Origin: CAYULW01 sp964445815
GTDB lineage: Bacteria; Bacteroidota; Bacteroidia; Flavobacteriales_E; Vicingaceae
Assembly: GCA_964445815.1 (NCBI GenBank)
Contig: CAYULW010000002.1
Location: 62,001-126,000, forward strand
DNA length: 64,000 nt
Direction: 5' to 3'
The position numbers and the translations under genes were made by a program. Under the pieces are notes generated by a model, which worked only from the letters and a program-made list of their open reading frames with translations, did no database searches and had not been told where the DNA came from. How positions within the stretch are numbered: the stretch's first letter is position 1; each line of letters opens with the position of its first letter. Of this stretch, positions 1 to 7,368 are shown in pieces.

Positions 1-95
1 AGATTATAATTGGCTTCAAAATCAAAGTCTGCGGTGACTCTAAATTTTTCTTCTATTTTTTTGATTTTGGAAACAAGAATATAACGCCCGCACAT
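1..95 (-). CDS. SRAP (SOS response-associated peptidase, YedK/HMCES) family protein, N-terminal fragment
   Basis: Only the first 31 codons lie in the window; the gene runs off the left edge. The product begins MCGRYILVSK, the hallmark start of the SRAP family, in which Cys2 (exposed after removal of Met1) forms a thiazolidine crosslink with abasic sites in single-stranded DNA and so protects them. The family role is shielding abasic sites during replication. The SpoIIE phosphatase gene starts upstream on the same strand and its stop codon lies 3 bases before this ATG, so the two may be cotranscribed. The call rests on the N-terminal motif only; the later conserved Asn, Glu and His residues are outside the window. 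Confidence 0.8.
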   Translation of the reverse strand, partial: MCGRYILVSKIKKIEEKFRVTADFDFEANYN

Positions 96-98
96 GTC

Positions 99-2183
99 CT
101 AGAATTTGACATTCATGACACAAACATCATCAATCTGTTCCTCAAGTCCTTTCCATTCTTCAAAGAAATCATTTAAACCTTGCTTGATGTGATCAGATGG
201 CTTAGAGTTTAGAGATAAAATAATTTTCTTAAAGTTGCCTGTTTTGAGTTTCTTTCCTTTTTCTCCACCAAACTGATCGGCATATCCATCAGAAAAGAGA
301 TAGACGGAATCGCCTTTTTTAAGATTGATATGATGTGTGGTAAAAGCTTGGCGGTTTAAGAATTTACCAATAGGCTGTTTGTCTGCTTTGGTTTCTATAA
401 TCTCTCCGTCACGAAGCAGATAAAGTGCATTATTTGCTCCAGCATATTGTAGTTTGTTTTTCTTGTCCCAAACACATAAGGCAATGTCCATTCCGTCGCT
501 TACATTGCTGGAATATTTATTAAAGGTCTTTTCAACCAAGTCGGTTAAAGTGTCCAGTATCTTTCCGGCATCCCGCAATTCAAATTCATTGATGCATCGA
601 TTCAAAGAATTGTAGCCCAATACACTTACCATAGCTCCCGGCACACCATGTCCGGTGCAATCGGCTACAGCAAAGAAAACCTGATCATCGGTTTCTTCCA
701 TCCAATAAAAATCTCCGCTTACAATGTCTTTGGGTTTAAAAAGCACCATGCTGTCTTTAAAGGCATCTTCAAACAAACTGCGAGAAGGAAGAATGGCCGT
801 TTGTAAGCGCTGAGCATAATTGATGCTGTTGATGATTTCTCTGTTCTTTTCGCTCAGTATTGCATTCTTATCCCTGATTTCAGAGGTTCGTTCTGCTACC
901 TCTTTTTCCAGCTTTTCTGTTTGAGCTTCTTTTAACTCATTCACTTCTTGCAAACGGGTGTTTGCGATTTCCTGTGCTTCCAGCTTTTCTTGCTGTGTTT
1001 GACGATAGCGCCCTGCCAATGCTAAAGAAAGAAAGGTGACTTCTCCTGCTGAACCAATTTTTAAAGCATTGCTTGCCAGGAATTCACTGGGAAGAATATT
1101 GACATTGCTGGTAATGAATAAGATGGCTCCGACACATAAGAATAAGAAAGCACCAAGCAGAGCATATTCTGTCTTTTTACCAAGTCTGGAGCGATTGTAT
1201 ATGCCTAATAAGATATACAATACTGCCAAGAAAGAAATGCCATTGAGAATGGGGAATAGCAATGAATAAATAGTACCCGACGTAAAAGTGAAAATAAGAC
1301 AGATGCTTATGAATGCGATGAAGAAATAATAACCTTTTCGATAGTAGTTGGGTTGAATACTAAAATCAATAAAGTATCTGACATAGATCAGCATCAATAG
1401 CATAGAAACGGCGGCAGTGATTAAAATGGCATGATTGCCTAACCAGGGGGAGTGTGGCCAGAAGTATTGGAAAGCAATGCCGTCCAATGACAATTGAAAT
1501 ATTCCTAAGACAAAGACGTAGATCACAAAAAGCAGGTAGAGTCTTTGGCGAAGGGCAATTCCAAAAAATGAAAAAAGCACGATTACCAAAATAAAGAGGC
1601 CATAATACAAGCCCAAAAAGAAGTTTTCCAAACCGATAAAAGCAGTTAAGTCTTCAATGCGCCAATACTTAAGTGGCAGTTTCAAGATTTCACCGTCACT
1701 GGTGGCTTTAACAATGATTTTGTAATGATCTGATTTGGAGAGTTTGAGTGGAAAGAAAAATTTATAATGTCTGAAAGGACGTGTAAAAAAGGGAAAATCA
1801 TCTCCTGTTTCAGATATGTAAATTAGCTCATCTTCTGCATTGTATACATATAAGTTTACTCTATTGGTCAGTGGTCTTGCAGTTTCCAGATAGAAAGGTT
1901 CGGTACCCAAAGAGTCTCCATCAATTTGAAGCCTGAGCCAATAGGTTGAAGTAGTAAAATCCAAATAAGGTCGATTGATTTCAACCTGTTGACTTTGTTC
2001 ATTCCTGAAACGATTGAAAAGCACATCTTCTACACTCAATCCGTGCTCGGCATCTTCTACAATAATGGCTTGTTTGGCTAAATGCCGGCTAGGGAGATTA
2101 AATTGAGTTTTAAAAGCAAAGCTGTTACTTAAAAAAAAGCAAAAAGAAAGGAATAGAGTTAATTTCAAAGCTACAGCACGCAT
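99..2183 (-). CDS. 7TMR-DISM membrane sensor with SpoIIE-type PP2C phosphatase output
   Basis: This 694-residue protein starts with a signal peptide (about 1-23). A periplasmic 7TMR-DISMED2-type sensory domain (about 40-170) follows, then seven membrane helices (about 185-390), a coiled coil (about 395-450) and a C-terminal SpoIIE/PP2C serine phosphatase domain (about 485-694). Phosphatase motifs include SGDFYW, DCTGHGVPGA and FSDGYADQFGG, which carry metal-binding Asp residues. Such proteins sense an unknown extracellular ligand and usually dephosphorylate an anti-sigma-factor antagonist; no partner-switching gene is seen nearby. A candidate promoter (TATCTTTA, complement of 2201-2208) lies 17 bases upstream of the start. 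The SRAP gene follows after 3 bases. Confidence 0.9.
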   Translation of the reverse strand: MRAVALKLTLFLSFCFFLSNSFAFKTQFNLPSRHLAKQAIIVEDAEHGLSVEDVLFNRFRNEQSQQVEINRPYLDFTTSTYWLRLQIDGDSLGTEPFYLETARPLTNRVNLYVYNAEDELIYISETGDDFPFFTRPFRHYKFFFPLKLSKSDHYKIIVKATSDGEILKLPLKYWRIEDLTAFIGLENFFLGLYYGLFILVIVLFSFFGIALRQRLYLLFVIYVFVLGIFQLSLDGIAFQYFWPHSPWLGNHAILITAAVSMLLMLIYVRYFIDFSIQPNYYRKGYYFFIAFISICLIFTFTSGTIYSLLFPILNGISFLAVLYILLGIYNRSRLGKKTEYALLGAFLFLCVGAILFITSNVNILPSEFLASNALKIGSAGEVTFLSLALAGRYRQTQQEKLEAQEIANTRLQEVNELKEAQTEKLEKEVAERTSEIRDKNAILSEKNREIINSINYAQRLQTAILPSRSLFEDAFKDSMVLFKPKDIVSGDFYWMEETDDQVFFAVADCTGHGVPGAMVSVLGYNSLNRCINEFELRDAGKILDTLTDLVEKTFNKYSSNVSDGMDIALCVWDKKNKLQYAGANNALYLLRDGEIIETKADKQPIGKFLNRQAFTTHHINLKKGDSVYLFSDGYADQFGGEKGKKLKTGNFKKIILSLNSKPSDHIKQGLNDFFEEWKGLEEQIDDVCVMNVKF

Positions 2184-2200
2184 AAATGGGTCAATTGTCG

Positions 2201-2208
2201 TAAAGATA
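2201..2208 (-). promoter_or_regulatory. candidate -7 box of the SpoIIE phosphatase gene
   Basis: Read on the minus strand this is TATCTTTA, one mismatch from the Bacteroidota -7 consensus TAnnTTTG, 17 bases before the ATG at 2183. No clear TTG -33 box is seen at the usual spacing. Confidence 0.4.
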
Positions 2209-2288
2209 TCGAAATCGAAGAATAATAAAACATCATCAATAAAACTTTCTAATTTTATTAATGTTTAATCAAAAAGTGAATTTCCAGC

Positions 2289-2975
2289 ATGAGAAAGATG
2301 AGCATAGCTTTAATTTTTGGGTCGATAACGAGTATTGTGTTTGCGTGTCATTCTAACCCTGTACCTGTTGAACAGACTGTGGCTCTTGAAGAGCAGGAAA
2401 TTGCTTTAATACAAGAGCCTCAGGAAAAAGAGGAGAATCTGAAAGTGGCTTATTTTGCGAGCGGTTGTTTCTGGTGCGTAGAAGCTGTTTTTCAAAGTGT
2501 AAAAGGGGTAAAGGATGCTGTATCCGGTTATTCGGGGGGCAGTAAAAAACATCCAACTTATCAGGAAGTGAGCAGCGGACAATTGCAACATGCGGAAGCA
2601 GTAAAGGTATATTATGATCCAACACAGATCGATTTCGAAACCTTGGTTAAAGTTTTTTTTGGTTCTCATGATCCCACCACATTGAACAGGCAAGGGCCTG
2701 ATAGAGGACCACAATACCGCTCTATTGCTTTTTATGAAACGGAAGAAGAAAAGCAAATCATAGAAGATTACATTCAGCAACTCGAAGAAGAGAAGGTATT
2801 TAGTGCACCAATTGTAACCGAAGTTAAACGGTTTGAGGTTTTTTGGGAGGCCGAAGATTACCATCAAGAATACGAGCGTTTACACCCTGAAAATCCCTAT
2901 GTTCAAAATGTGTCTATCCCACGCTTGAGGAAGTTTCAGAAAAAGTTTCCTGAATTGCTAAAAGAATCACATTAG
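2289..2975 (+). CDS. msrA: peptide-methionine (S)-S-oxide reductase, lipoprotein form
   Basis: The 228-residue product reduces methionine-S-sulfoxide in damaged proteins. The N-terminus is a lipoprotein signal (SIVFAC, lipidated Cys20), so the enzyme should sit in the envelope facing the periplasm. The catalytic motif GCFWC (residues 59-63, nucleophile Cys60) is intact, followed by GYSGG and the HAEAVKVYYDP and DYHQEY motifs of MsrA. An acidic linker (about 30-50) separates the lipid anchor from the domain. No fused MsrB domain is present. Its 3' end overlaps the convergent HEAT-like gene by 4 bases. The reductant is probably a periplasmic thioredoxin-like protein, which is inference. Confidence 0.95.
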   Translation: MRKMSIALIFGSITSIVFACHSNPVPVEQTVALEEQEIALIQEPQEKEENLKVAYFASGCFWCVEAVFQSVKGVKDAVSGYSGGSKKHPTYQEVSSGQLQHAEAVKVYYDPTQIDFETLVKVFFGSHDPTTLNRQGPDRGPQYRSIAFYETEEEKQIIEDYIQQLEEEKVFSAPIVTEVKRFEVFWEAEDYHQEYERLHPENPYVQNVSIPRLRKFQKKFPELLKESH

Positions 2976-3493
2976 ATTTTGCTTAGGGCCTTTAACATGT
3001 GGCGTCCTCTTGCCTGAATGCCTTTTGCTGTATTGCGTTCTACTTCAGCTTCAATAATGGGTTGAGCCTCTAGTTTTAGTTCGGGAAATCGTTGGCAAAT
3101 ATTAACAAGTACTTTCATGCTAAAGGCTTTGACAGCTATAGGTTCACCGGGGTCATTAAGAAAGCGAATGCAAGAATCAAACAAGGAAGAGAGCAAGTCT
3201 TCGGGAACATCGATTTCCTGAAGAATACGCACCACATTTCGTTTCACTGCTACCTTGAGTTCAGTATCTTCCAAACAAGAAACCATTGGCTCAAGATAGG
3301 GGATGAGCAATTCCTTTTTATAATCAAACAAAGCACTCAGAACCATAGCTGCCCTTTGGCTTACCCGATATTCAGGTCCGAAAAACAAATCCATAAATTC
3401 AGGAATACGTTCGGTGTACTTAAGCAGGTAATCTCTTATGATTAAACTATTTTGCTTAGAATGTTCTAAAAGCAATTGTGCTTTAATATCCAT
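2972..3493 (-). CDS. small HEAT-repeat-like protein
   Basis: A 173-residue, all-helical looking cytoplasmic protein with no signal peptide. Repeated helix pairs with alternating hydrophobic residues (for example RVSQRAAMVLSALF, LKVAVKRNVVRILQE and PIAVKAFSMKVLVNI) resemble HEAT or armadillo repeats, as found in small adenylosuccinate-lyase-neighbour or scaffold proteins of Bacteroidota. No catalytic motif is visible. It is convergent with msrA (4-base overlap) and its start faces the SRP RNA gene, which is transcribed toward it. Function unknown. Confidence 0.7.
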   Translation of the reverse strand: MDIKAQLLLEHSKQNSLIIRDYLLKYTERIPEFMDLFFGPEYRVSQRAAMVLSALFDYKKELLIPYLEPMVSCLEDTELKVAVKRNVVRILQEIDVPEDLLSSLFDSCIRFLNDPGEPIAVKAFSMKVLVNICQRFPELKLEAQPIIEAEVERNTAKGIQARGRHMLKALSKI

Positions 3494-3557
3494 TTTACAA
3501 GTATAAGGACTTGCCCAATAATGCTCAAGAGAGAATTAGTTTTTGAGCATAAAAAAT

Positions 3558-3653
3558 GGGTAAGCTACTTGCATCGCACCGCTACAACCGCCTACCCTTG
3601 CTATCTTCCGATCCTGGGGGATTCAGCAGGAGCTGGTCGTACAAGACTTACCC
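3558..3653 (-). ncRNA. ffs: signal recognition particle RNA, small bacterial (4.5S) type
   Basis: On the minus strand the 96-nt segment folds into a long hairpin: 5' GGGTAAG pairs with 3' CTTACCC, and CTTG pairs with CAAG further in. At the tip is the conserved Ffh-binding domain, with CAGG, a GGAA tetraloop (complement of 3606-3609) and AGCA on the returning strand, as in E. coli 4.5S RNA. The RNA binds Ffh and targets membrane proteins to the Sec translocon. A T-run directly after the closing stem (complement of 3551-3556) can serve as terminator. No open frame here looks like a real protein. Exact ends are uncertain by a few bases. Confidence 0.9.
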
Positions 3654-3657
3654 GTTG

Positions 3658-3665
3658 CAAAGTTA
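3658..3665 (-). promoter_or_regulatory. -7 promoter box of the SRP RNA gene
   Basis: On the minus strand the sequence is TAACTTTG, an exact match to TAnnTTTG, ending 4 bases before the 5' end of the SRP RNA. A CTTG sits about 20 bases further upstream as a -33 candidate. The close fit supports both the RNA call and its 5' end. Confidence 0.65.
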
Positions 3666-3735
3666 ACTAAACTTAAAGCTTGTCCCAAGCTTTTATATTT
3701 TATTTTAAGGTTGGATAATCCGAATGAGGTTTGAT

Positions 3736-3743
3736 TATATTTG
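3736..3743 (+). promoter_or_regulatory. candidate -7 box of the DUF4199 gene
   Basis: TATATTTG is an exact TAnnTTTG match 23 bases before the ATG at 3767. A TTG at 3711-3713 is 22 bases upstream, slightly longer than the usual spacing. Confidence 0.5.
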
Positions 3744-3766
3744 TTGATAATAAATTAAAATTACTC

Positions 3767-4294
3767 ATGGAATCAAATGCTCCTTCTTCTACAAAGTCTG
3801 CCCTTCAGTTTGGCACTTTATTAGGAATTATTCTAATTGTTGTTTCTTTATTGATCTACATATTAGAATTGTATGAAAACCAGATTACTAATTGGGCTTC
3901 AACAGTGTTTCTTTTAATAGGAATTGTAATTGGCGTAAAAAACAGAAGGGACAAGGAGCTGGGAGGCCATATTTCTTATGGTTCGGCTTTAGGTTATGGA
4001 ACTTTGGTGACTTTATTTGCATCAATCATTTCAGCAACGGTAAGCATTGCTTATTTGGCTTTTATCGACGATGGGTTCATTCAATTCACTTTAGAACAGC
4101 AAGAAAATAAAATGTATGAGCAAGGTTTACCGGATGAGCAAATTGAAATAGCAATGTCTTGGACTGAAAAGTTCATGAGTCCACCTCTGATGTGGGTCGT
4201 TGCCATTATATCAACAACGTTTATTGGTTTTATTATATCTCTTATTGTGGGAGCTATTCTAAAAAAGAATGAAGATCCTTTTTCAGGGTCTTAA
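3767..4294 (+). CDS. DUF4199 family membrane protein
   Basis: The 175-residue product begins MESNAPSSTKSALQFG; I chose this ATG over an in-frame TTG 36 bases upstream because the upstream residues overlap the promoter box. It has four predicted membrane helices: about 18-38, 45-62, 82-104 and 145-165. Two lie before and two after a polar loop that contains the recurring QGxPDEQIE-like segment. DUF4199 is widespread in Bacteroidota and has no known biochemical role. The gene lies 18 bases before a polyprenyl-phosphate-type glycosyltransferase, a pairing I recall as common in this phylum, so a membrane or glycosylation role is possible. Confidence 0.85.
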   Translation: MESNAPSSTKSALQFGTLLGIILIVVSLLIYILELYENQITNWASTVFLLIGIVIGVKNRRDKELGGHISYGSALGYGTLVTLFASIISATVSIAYLAFIDDGFIQFTLEQQENKMYEQGLPDEQIEIAMSWTEKFMSPPLMWVVAIISTTFIGFIISLIVGAILKKNEDPFSGS

Positions 4295-4312
4295 ATTAAA
4301 TCCTTCATTGTC

Positions 4313-5263
4313 TTGAAAGATATTTCTATTGTCATTCCTCTTTATAATGAGGAAGAGTCTCTGCCCGAATTACACGATTGGATTGTAAAAGTGATGCAAG
4401 CCAATCGATACAGCTATGAAATCATTTTTGTGGATGATGGAAGCAAGGACAATTCGTGGGAGGTGATAGAAGAACTCAGAAAAAAGAACGACAATGTAAA
4501 AGGCATTAAATTCAGACGTAATTATGGCAAGTCAGCAGGTTTAAATACCGGTTTTTCTGCTGTAGAAGGCAAGGTTGTGATTACCATGGACGCCGACCTT
4601 CAAGACAGTCCTGAAGAAATTCCCGAACTGTATAGATTGATTCAAGAAGAGGGCTATGATCTCATTTCCGGATGGAAAAAGAAACGCTATGATCCTTTGT
4701 CGAAGACCATACCTACCAAATTGTTCAATTGGGCAACTCGAAAGATGACAGGTATTCATTTGCATGATTTTAATTGCGGACTGAAAGCTTATAAATACCA
4801 AGTGGTAAAAAACATTGAAGTGTATGGAGAAATGCATCGTTACATTCCCGCCATTGCCAAATGGTCGGGCTTTACCAATATCGGTGAGAAAGTGGTGCAG
4901 CATCAGGAGCGAAAGTATGGCATGACCAAATTTGGTTTGGAACGCTTCATCAATGGTTTTCTGGATTTATTATCCATCACTTTTGTCGGTAAGTTCGGTA
5001 AACGTCCGATGCATCTTTTTGGTTTGTTTGGTACCCTGATGTTTCTCTTTGGTTTTTTATTGGCGGCTTATATAGGCGCAGAAAAATTGTATTACATGAA
5101 CCTCAATGTTAAGGCTCGACTCATTACGGAGATTCCACAATTCTATATTGCGCTTATTGCTATGGTAATTGGTGTACAGCTGTTTTTGGCCGGATTTTTA
5201 GCAGAGCTCATTTCACGCAATTCTCCCAACAGAAACAATTACAAGATAGAAAAGGAGATTTAA
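4313..5263 (+). CDS. family 2 glycosyltransferase, polyprenyl-phosphate sugar type (DPM1/GtrB-like)
   Basis: A 316-residue enzyme starting at TTG, directly followed by the GT2 core: DISIVIPLYNEEES, the metal-binding DAD motif (TMDADLQDSPEE) and a KxxR-type acceptor region. The last 90 residues carry two membrane helices (LFGLFGTLMFLFGFLLAAY and FYIALIAMVIGVQLFLAGF), the layout of enzymes that move a sugar from a nucleotide donor to undecaprenyl or dolichyl phosphate at the inner membrane. The start is the only one leaving the beta-alpha nucleotide fold intact. It is likely cotranscribed with the DUF4199 gene. The donor sugar cannot be read from the sequence. Confidence 0.9.
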   Translation: MKDISIVIPLYNEEESLPELHDWIVKVMQANRYSYEIIFVDDGSKDNSWEVIEELRKKNDNVKGIKFRRNYGKSAGLNTGFSAVEGKVVITMDADLQDSPEEIPELYRLIQEEGYDLISGWKKKRYDPLSKTIPTKLFNWATRKMTGIHLHDFNCGLKAYKYQVVKNIEVYGEMHRYIPAIAKWSGFTNIGEKVVQHQERKYGMTKFGLERFINGFLDLLSITFVGKFGKRPMHLFGLFGTLMFLFGFLLAAYIGAEKLYYMNLNVKARLITEIPQFYIALIAMVIGVQLFLAGFLAELISRNSPNRNNYKIEKEI

Positions 5264-5294
5264 CCGCGTAGTACACGGACAATTACTTTGCAAT

Positions 5295-5337
5295 GTCATT
5301 TCGAGTGTAGTTGTGTCATTTCGAGCGTAGTCGAGAA
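5295..5337 (+). repeat. palindromic REP-like repeats upstream of GIY-YIG gene
   Basis: Two direct copies with a 20-base period, GTCATTTCGAGTGTAG (5295-5310) and GTCATTTCGAGCGTAG (5315-5330). The second continues as TCGAGAAAT, giving an imperfect hairpin (ATTTC with GAAAT, TCGA with TCGA). The core TCGAGCGTAGTCGA recurs in inverted orientation at the other end of the adjacent nuclease gene. Confidence 0.75.
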
Positions 5338-5365
5338 ATAGACAACTTAAAAAAACAAATCAAAG

Positions 5366-5728
5366 GTGAAAAAAGAGCATCGCTATTTTGTTTATATCTT
5401 AAAATGTGCTGATGGCAGTTACTACGTAGGGCTGACCAATGATTTAGGAAGAAGGTTACAAGAACACGGGGAGGGACATGTGAGATCAGCCTATACATAT
5501 AATCGGAGGCCTCTAGATCTGGTTTATCAAGTAGATTTTAATTACATTAATGAGGCCATCGCTTTTGAGAAGCAATTAAAGAGATGGTCGAGGAAAAAGA
5601 AAGAAGCATTAATAAGAGGAGATTGGACGAGCTTAAAGGAATATTCTAAATGCGTGAATGGAACAAGTCATAAGAATTACAGAGCATCTTTATCAGGTTT
5701 CGACTCCGCTCAACCTGACAAAGATTAG
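5366..5728 (+). CDS. GIY-YIG nuclease family protein (YhbQ/UvrC-like single domain)
   Basis: The 120-residue product starts at GTG and opens with the GIY-YIG core YFVYILKCADGSYYVGLTND, then RRLQEHGEG, and a conserved Glu (FEKQLKRW) expected to bind metal. It should be a small DNA endonuclease. The last 12 residues (LSGFDSAQPDKD) are encoded by the downstream palindromic repeat rather than by a domain, so the reading frame runs through the repeat. REP-like repeats lie on both sides in opposite orientation, and a truncated T9SS gene tail follows directly. This suggests a mobile or repeat-spreading unit. Nuclease fold is well supported; mobility is inference. Confidence 0.88.
   Translation: MKKEHRYFVYILKCADGSYYVGLTNDLGRRLQEHGEGHVRSAYTYNRRPLDLVYQVDFNYINEAIAFEKQLKRWSRKKKEALIRGDWTSLKEYSKCVNGTSHKNYRASLSGFDSAQPDKD
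5693..5719 (-). repeat. inverted copy of the palindromic repeat at the GIY-YIG 3' end
   Basis: TCAGGTT (5693-5699) pairs with AACCTGA (5712-5718). Read on the minus strand, the unit contains GTCAGGTTGAGCGGAGTCGA, which matches the upstream repeat GTCA..TTCGAGCGTAGTCGA at most positions. It therefore forms an inverted pair with 5315-5337 around the nuclease gene. Confidence 0.7.
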
Positions 5729-5745
5729 AAAGGTAGAGAGTCTAA

Positions 5746-5883
5746 TCAAAAAACTTAACTTTAAATGGTGAAAACCAAAGCCATAAGATACCAATTCAGG
5801 AATTAAAGAATGGTGTACACATTATAAAAGTGACCGGACAAAATGAAGTATTGGGGACAGAACAAATCATTATTCAGCATTAG
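5746..5883 (+). pseudogene. truncated 3' end of a T9SS cargo gene (sorting-domain remnant)
   Basis: An open frame without a start codon encodes about 45 residues ending in GENQSHKIPIQELKNGVHII, then KVTGQNEVLGTEQIIIQH and a TAG stop. This is the typical last third of a type A T9SS C-terminal sorting domain (a strand, then EL-NG-Y/H-I-V, then the final K/Q-I-I-beta strand). The rest of the gene is missing: an in-frame TAA precedes it and the GIY-YIG/repeat unit sits immediately upstream. The next gene's ATG at 5843 lies inside it in another frame. Most likely an older cargo gene was truncated by insertion or deletion. Confidence 0.7.
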
Positions 5884-7363
5884 AATTGTTGCTTATTGCC
5901 TCATGATAGTATATCTGAGCATGCCTTTAATCGGGCATGCTCAGATTTTTAATAAGAAGTATGATTTCTATATAAATTCTGGTGCAAGTTTTAATGTTGA
6001 ACAGATTGCACATGATAGTCTTCTTATTACCACATCAAATTTCATTCCTAGTGGTCTAAGTATTTCTAGTGTTCTATTAAACTTTAATGGAGATAGCCTG
6101 CGGAAAAGAACATATCAAGACAGTTTGAAAAACTTGTATATGGGCTGGGCAAATTCGATGAACCCAACACATGATGGTGGATTTATTATGGGAGGTGGTT
6201 ATAAAGATACGGCTACTGATTATGGATACCTTGTAAAATTCAACCGATTTGGCGATACCATTTGGACTAGAACTTTTGGCGATACGGTAAACTGGTTTAC
6301 TTTTCGTCAAGCCATACAAACTACTGATGGCGGTTATGCTGTAGTGGGAGAATATGCAGCAGTAGGGCGCAGGCCGGATGGGTGGTTGGTGAAAACGGAT
6401 AGTTTAGGAAATCTGCAATGGCAAAAATTTTACAGTACAACCATTGGAACCTTTGAACGTTTAAGTTCTGTCTTTCAAACTGTGGATGGGGGCTTTGTAC
6501 TTGGTGGAACAGAACAGGAGTTTCCTAATCAAAACATTCGCAATTATGATCCTATTGTGATCAAAGTAGATTCTTTGGGCAATCAACAATGGCGCTACAA
6601 ATACGATACACCTGGTAATGATGGTGTGGCCTATGCGATTCAAACTCGAGATGGAAACTATGTGTTTGTATCGGGTAATTCTATTCCTGAAAACCCACCA
6701 TACAGTTCTGTTCCTTTATCAAAGGCATTAATGGCTAAACTAGACAACAATGGAAGTTTATTGTGGGATAAAGAATATGGTCTGGTTAAGCGAAACCATA
6801 GTTTACAAGTGGTAAAAGAATTAGCTAATGGTGATTTAGTCGCTTGTGGAAGAAGGCGATCTTATCAAAATTCAACAATTCAAGGCTTATTGCTAAAAAC
6901 TGATGCCAATGGAGATAGCATTTGGGTAAATACTTATGAATATGATCCTAGCCAAACAAGTGCGTCCAATTACCTATGGGATTTTGTTCAAATGCCGGAT
7001 GGAGGTTTTGTAGCAGCAGGAGAGACTAGCGGTAGAATTGCATCTGTTAGCTATCAAGATACTTGGCTCATAAGAGTAGATAGCAATGGTTGTATTTTGC
7101 AATCCTGCTTGGTCGGTTTGGATGATCTGCCACAAGAATCATATGAGTTGGAACTTTATCCCAATCCAAGTTCCGGTATCGTGAATATCGAAACATCAAA
7201 ACCAATAGAGAGTATTCAGATTTACAATATAAGGGGGCAAGAGGTTAAACGAATTGAAAACCCTGTTGGACAATTTGAATTACCAAGAGAACTTGGATTA
7301 TATATCATTAAATCTTATTCAGAGGATGGGAGTTTCCTAACGAAAAAACTAATCAAACACTAA
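5843..7363 (+). CDS. T9SS cargo protein with repeated beta-propeller-like strands
   Basis: The 506-residue product has a signal peptide ending near GHA-Q (residues 32-35). Seven or so repeats follow of the type TTDGGYAVVGE...DGWLVKTDSLGNLQWQK, which resemble delta-60 or Kelch-like propeller blades that present an extracellular adhesive or sensing surface. Residues about 432-506 form a type A T9SS sorting domain (LYPNPSSGIVNIE ... GLYIIKSY ... KKLIKH) for export across the outer membrane and anchoring. A perfect 11-bp hairpin with a T-run lies in the signal-peptide codons. The next gene starts 5 bases downstream and has a near-identical sorting domain. Function beyond surface display is unknown. 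Confidence 0.85.
   Translation: MKYWGQNKSLFSIRIVAYCLMIVYLSMPLIGHAQIFNKKYDFYINSGASFNVEQIAHDSLLITTSNFIPSGLSISSVLLNFNGDSLRKRTYQDSLKNLYMGWANSMNPTHDGGFIMGGGYKDTATDYGYLVKFNRFGDTIWTRTFGDTVNWFTFRQAIQTTDGGYAVVGEYAAVGRRPDGWLVKTDSLGNLQWQKFYSTTIGTFERLSSVFQTVDGGFVLGGTEQEFPNQNIRNYDPIVIKVDSLGNQQWRYKYDTPGNDGVAYAIQTRDGNYVFVSGNSIPENPPYSSVPLSKALMAKLDNNGSLLWDKEYGLVKRNHSLQVVKELANGDLVACGRRRSYQNSTIQGLLLKTDANGDSIWVNTYEYDPSQTSASNYLWDFVQMPDGGFVAAGETSGRIASVSYQDTWLIRVDSNGCILQSCLVGLDDLPQESYELELYPNPSSGIVNIETSKPIESIQIYNIRGQEVKRIENPVGQFELPRELGLYIIKSYSEDGSFLTKKLIKH
5915..5950 (+). terminator. terminator-like hairpin inside the signal-peptide codons
   Basis: CTGAGCATGCC (5915-5925) and GGCATGCTCAG (5934-5944) form a perfect 11-bp stem with an 8-base loop, followed by ATTTTTAA. 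The structure looks like an intrinsic terminator but lies about 70 bases inside the coding sequence, after the remnant of the upstream cargo gene. It may end transcription of that older gene, attenuate the new one, or be chance. Confidence 0.4.
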
Positions 7364-7368
7364 ATCGA

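Noticed and set aside
2406..2867. 153-residue minus-strand frame opposite msrA
   Set aside because: Antisense shadow of a well-supported gene; composition and Phe/Leu/Cys-rich content are typical of antisense frames.
3476..3670. 64-residue plus-strand frame over the SRP RNA
   Set aside because: It lies across the structured RNA on the opposite strand and resembles no protein.
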